64,000 nucleotides of DNA, from contig CAZECM010000009.1 of NCBI GenBank assembly GCA_964510785.1, forward strand, positions 4,161 through 68,160, written 5' to 3'. Made by a program: the position numbers and the translations under genes. Numbering within the stretch: position 1 is the first letter of the stretch; each line of letters starts with the position of its first letter. Of the stretch, positions 62,949-64,000 are shown in pieces. This stretch comes from JAAYZM01 sp964510785 (GTDB lineage Bacteria; Actinomycetota; Actinomycetes; Actinomycetales; Cellulomonadaceae). The notes under the pieces are model-generated. The model did no database searches, was not told where the DNA came from, and saw only the letters and a program-made list of their open reading frames with translations.

Positions 62949-64000
62949 ATGATCGATGTGCGTGCCTTGCGGGACGAGCCCGAGGTGTTCCGGGCCAGCC
63001 AACGTGCTCGGGGGGAGTCCGAGCACCTCGTCGACGAGGTCGTCGACCTCGACGCCCGGCGCCGCGAGTCGCTCGCCGCGTTCGAGGCCAAGCGGGCCGA
63101 GCAGAAGTCGCTCGGCAAGCTCGTCGCGCAAGCGCAGGGCGAGGAGAAGGCCGAGCTGCTCGCGCGCACCAAGCGCCTCTCGGCCGAGGTCAAGGACCTC
63201 GAGGCCCAGGCGAACGAGCTCGGCGCTCGGGCCGAGGAGGCCTCGCGCAGCATCGGCAACCTCATCGAGCCCGGCGTGCCCTCGGGCGGTGAGGACGACT
63301 ACGTCGTGCTGCGCCACGTCGGCACCCCGCGCGACTTCGCCGCCGAGGGCATCGAGGTGCGAGACCACCTCGAGCTCGGCGAGGGCCTGCGCGCGATCGA
63401 CACGCAGCGCGGCACGAAGGTCTCCGGCGCCCGGTTCTACTTCCTCACGGGGGTGGGCGCCCGGCTCGAGCTCGCGCTGCTCAACGCCGCGATGGACCGC
63501 GCGATCGCCGCGGGGCTGACGCCGATGATCACCCCGACCCTCGTCAAGCCCGAGGTCATGGCCGGCACCGGGTTCCTCGGAGCGCACTCCGNNNNNNNNN
63601 NAGATCTACCACCTGCCCGAGGACGACCTGTACCTCGTGGGCACGAGCGAGGTCGCGCTCGCGGGCTACCACGCCGGGGAGATCCTCGACCTGTCCGAGG
63701 GCCCGCTGGGCTACGCCGGCTGGTCCGCGTGCTACCGGCGCGAGGCGGGCTCGCACGGCCGCGACACCCGCGGCATCATCCGGGTCCACCAGTTCCACAA
63801 GGTCGAGATGTTCGTCTTCGCCCGCCCGGAGGACGCGGCGGCCGAGCACGAACGGCTCCTCGCGTTCGAGGAAGAGATGCTCGCCCTCGCCGAGCTGCCC
63901 TACCGGATCATCGACACGGCCGCTGGCGACCTCGGCTCGAGCGCCGCCCGCAAGTTCGACTGCGAGGCGTGGCTGCCGAGCCAGGAGCGCTGGCTCGAGC
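62949..64000 (+). CDS. serS: Seryl-tRNA synthetase, 3' end outside the window
   Basis: Class II aminoacyl-tRNA synthetase that charges tRNA-Ser (and tRNA-Sec where present). The N-terminal helical hairpin (about 30-100; RRRESLAAFEAKRAEQ and AELLARTKRLSAEVK) reaches tRNA. The catalytic domain starts at GARFYFLTGVGARLE; after the gap come DDLYLVGTSEVALAGYH and motif 2 (CYRREAGSHGRDTRG, VHQFHKVEMF). Ns at 63592-63601 stand for about three bases: left ends in TCCG, right begins AGATCTAC, and GAHS-x-EIYHL is expected. Motif 3 lies beyond the window. Confidence 0.95.
   Translation, partial: MIDVRALRDEPEVFRASQRARGESEHLVDEVVDLDARRRESLAAFEAKRAEQKSLGKLVAQAQGEEKAELLARTKRLSAEVKDLEAQANELGARAEEASRSIGNLIEPGVPSGGEDDYVVLRHVGTPRDFAAEGIEVRDHLELGEGLRAIDTQRGTKVSGARFYFLTGVGARLELALLNAAMDRAIAAGLTPMITPTLVKPEVMAGTGFLGAHSXXXXDLPPARGRPVPRGHERGRARGLPRRGDPRPVRGPAGLRRLVRVLPARGGLARPRHPRHHPGPPVPQGRDVRLRPPGGRGGRARTAPRVRGRDARPRRAALPDHRHGRWRPRLERRPQVRLRGVAAEPGALAR
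63592..63601. other. 10-N assembly gap in serS
   Basis: Ten Ns throw the frame off, whereas about three bases (one codon in all) would give a normal seryl-tRNA synthetase. The true gap is probably very short. Confidence 0.75.

Overview
The window is chromosomal DNA of a very GC-rich actinobacterium. Third codon positions are nearly all G or C, GTG starts are common, and several genes have leaderless promoters. The gene families (MbfA-type VIT1, DUF5926, LmeA/DUF2993, actinobacterial HrpA, glycine riboswitch ahead of gcvP) fit Micrococcales, probably Cellulomonadaceae or a relative; this is inference from gene content only. Four 10-N runs (17046, 33735, 53929, 63592) are assembly placeholders inside real genes. 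At least two look like false gaps, and three have rearranged or overlapping flanks.

Layout. 1-4.4 kb: tail of a sugar ABC permease, a DUF1508 protein, a class I aminotransferase and a large secreted zinc metalloprotease. 4.4-4.8 kb: a structured leader with an extreme Shine-Dalgarno and a 12-codon ORF, then a LacI-controlled promoter. 4.8-20.1 kb: a glycan-use locus with two permeases, a solute-binding lipoprotein, DUF624, GH42, GH3, a LacI regulator, GH31 and GH95. One palindromic operator occurs at all three promoters. Enzyme set and GH31 residues point to intracellular breakdown of (fucosylated, galactosylated) xyloglucan oligosaccharides.

20.1-25.1 kb: a large hairpin over a promoter, a tandem glycine riboswitch and gcvP-gcvT-gcvH. 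25.2-29.7 kb: a mini LuxR regulator, a Nudix hydrolase, metF-metE on the minus strand behind a SAM-riboswitch-like leader, and a 56-aa leaderless gene. 29.9-34.4 kb: hrpA, with two palindromic repeats inside its reading frame. 34.5-43.2 kb: a lipoprotein, a YbaK-like deacylase, sbcD-sbcC, another lipoprotein, an unfamiliar 602-aa multidomain protein and a divergent LmeA-like protein.

43.2-54.1 kb: a secreted GH3 lipoprotein, an MbfA-like iron exporter, an MFS transporter, pgm, DUF5926, a glycosyltransferase with a histone-H1-like N-terminus, and a convergent phosphatase-like membrane protein. 54.2-60.5 kb: a response regulator and histidine kinase facing a four-gene MacB-type export operon. 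60.5-64 kb: pheA, a diacylglycerol-kinase-family protein and the 5' part of serS.

Two families of dispersed palindromic repeats lie between (and in hrpA within) these genes. No tRNA, rRNA, CRISPR array, transposase, integrase or phage gene was seen; the region reads as stable core chromosome plus one catabolic island.
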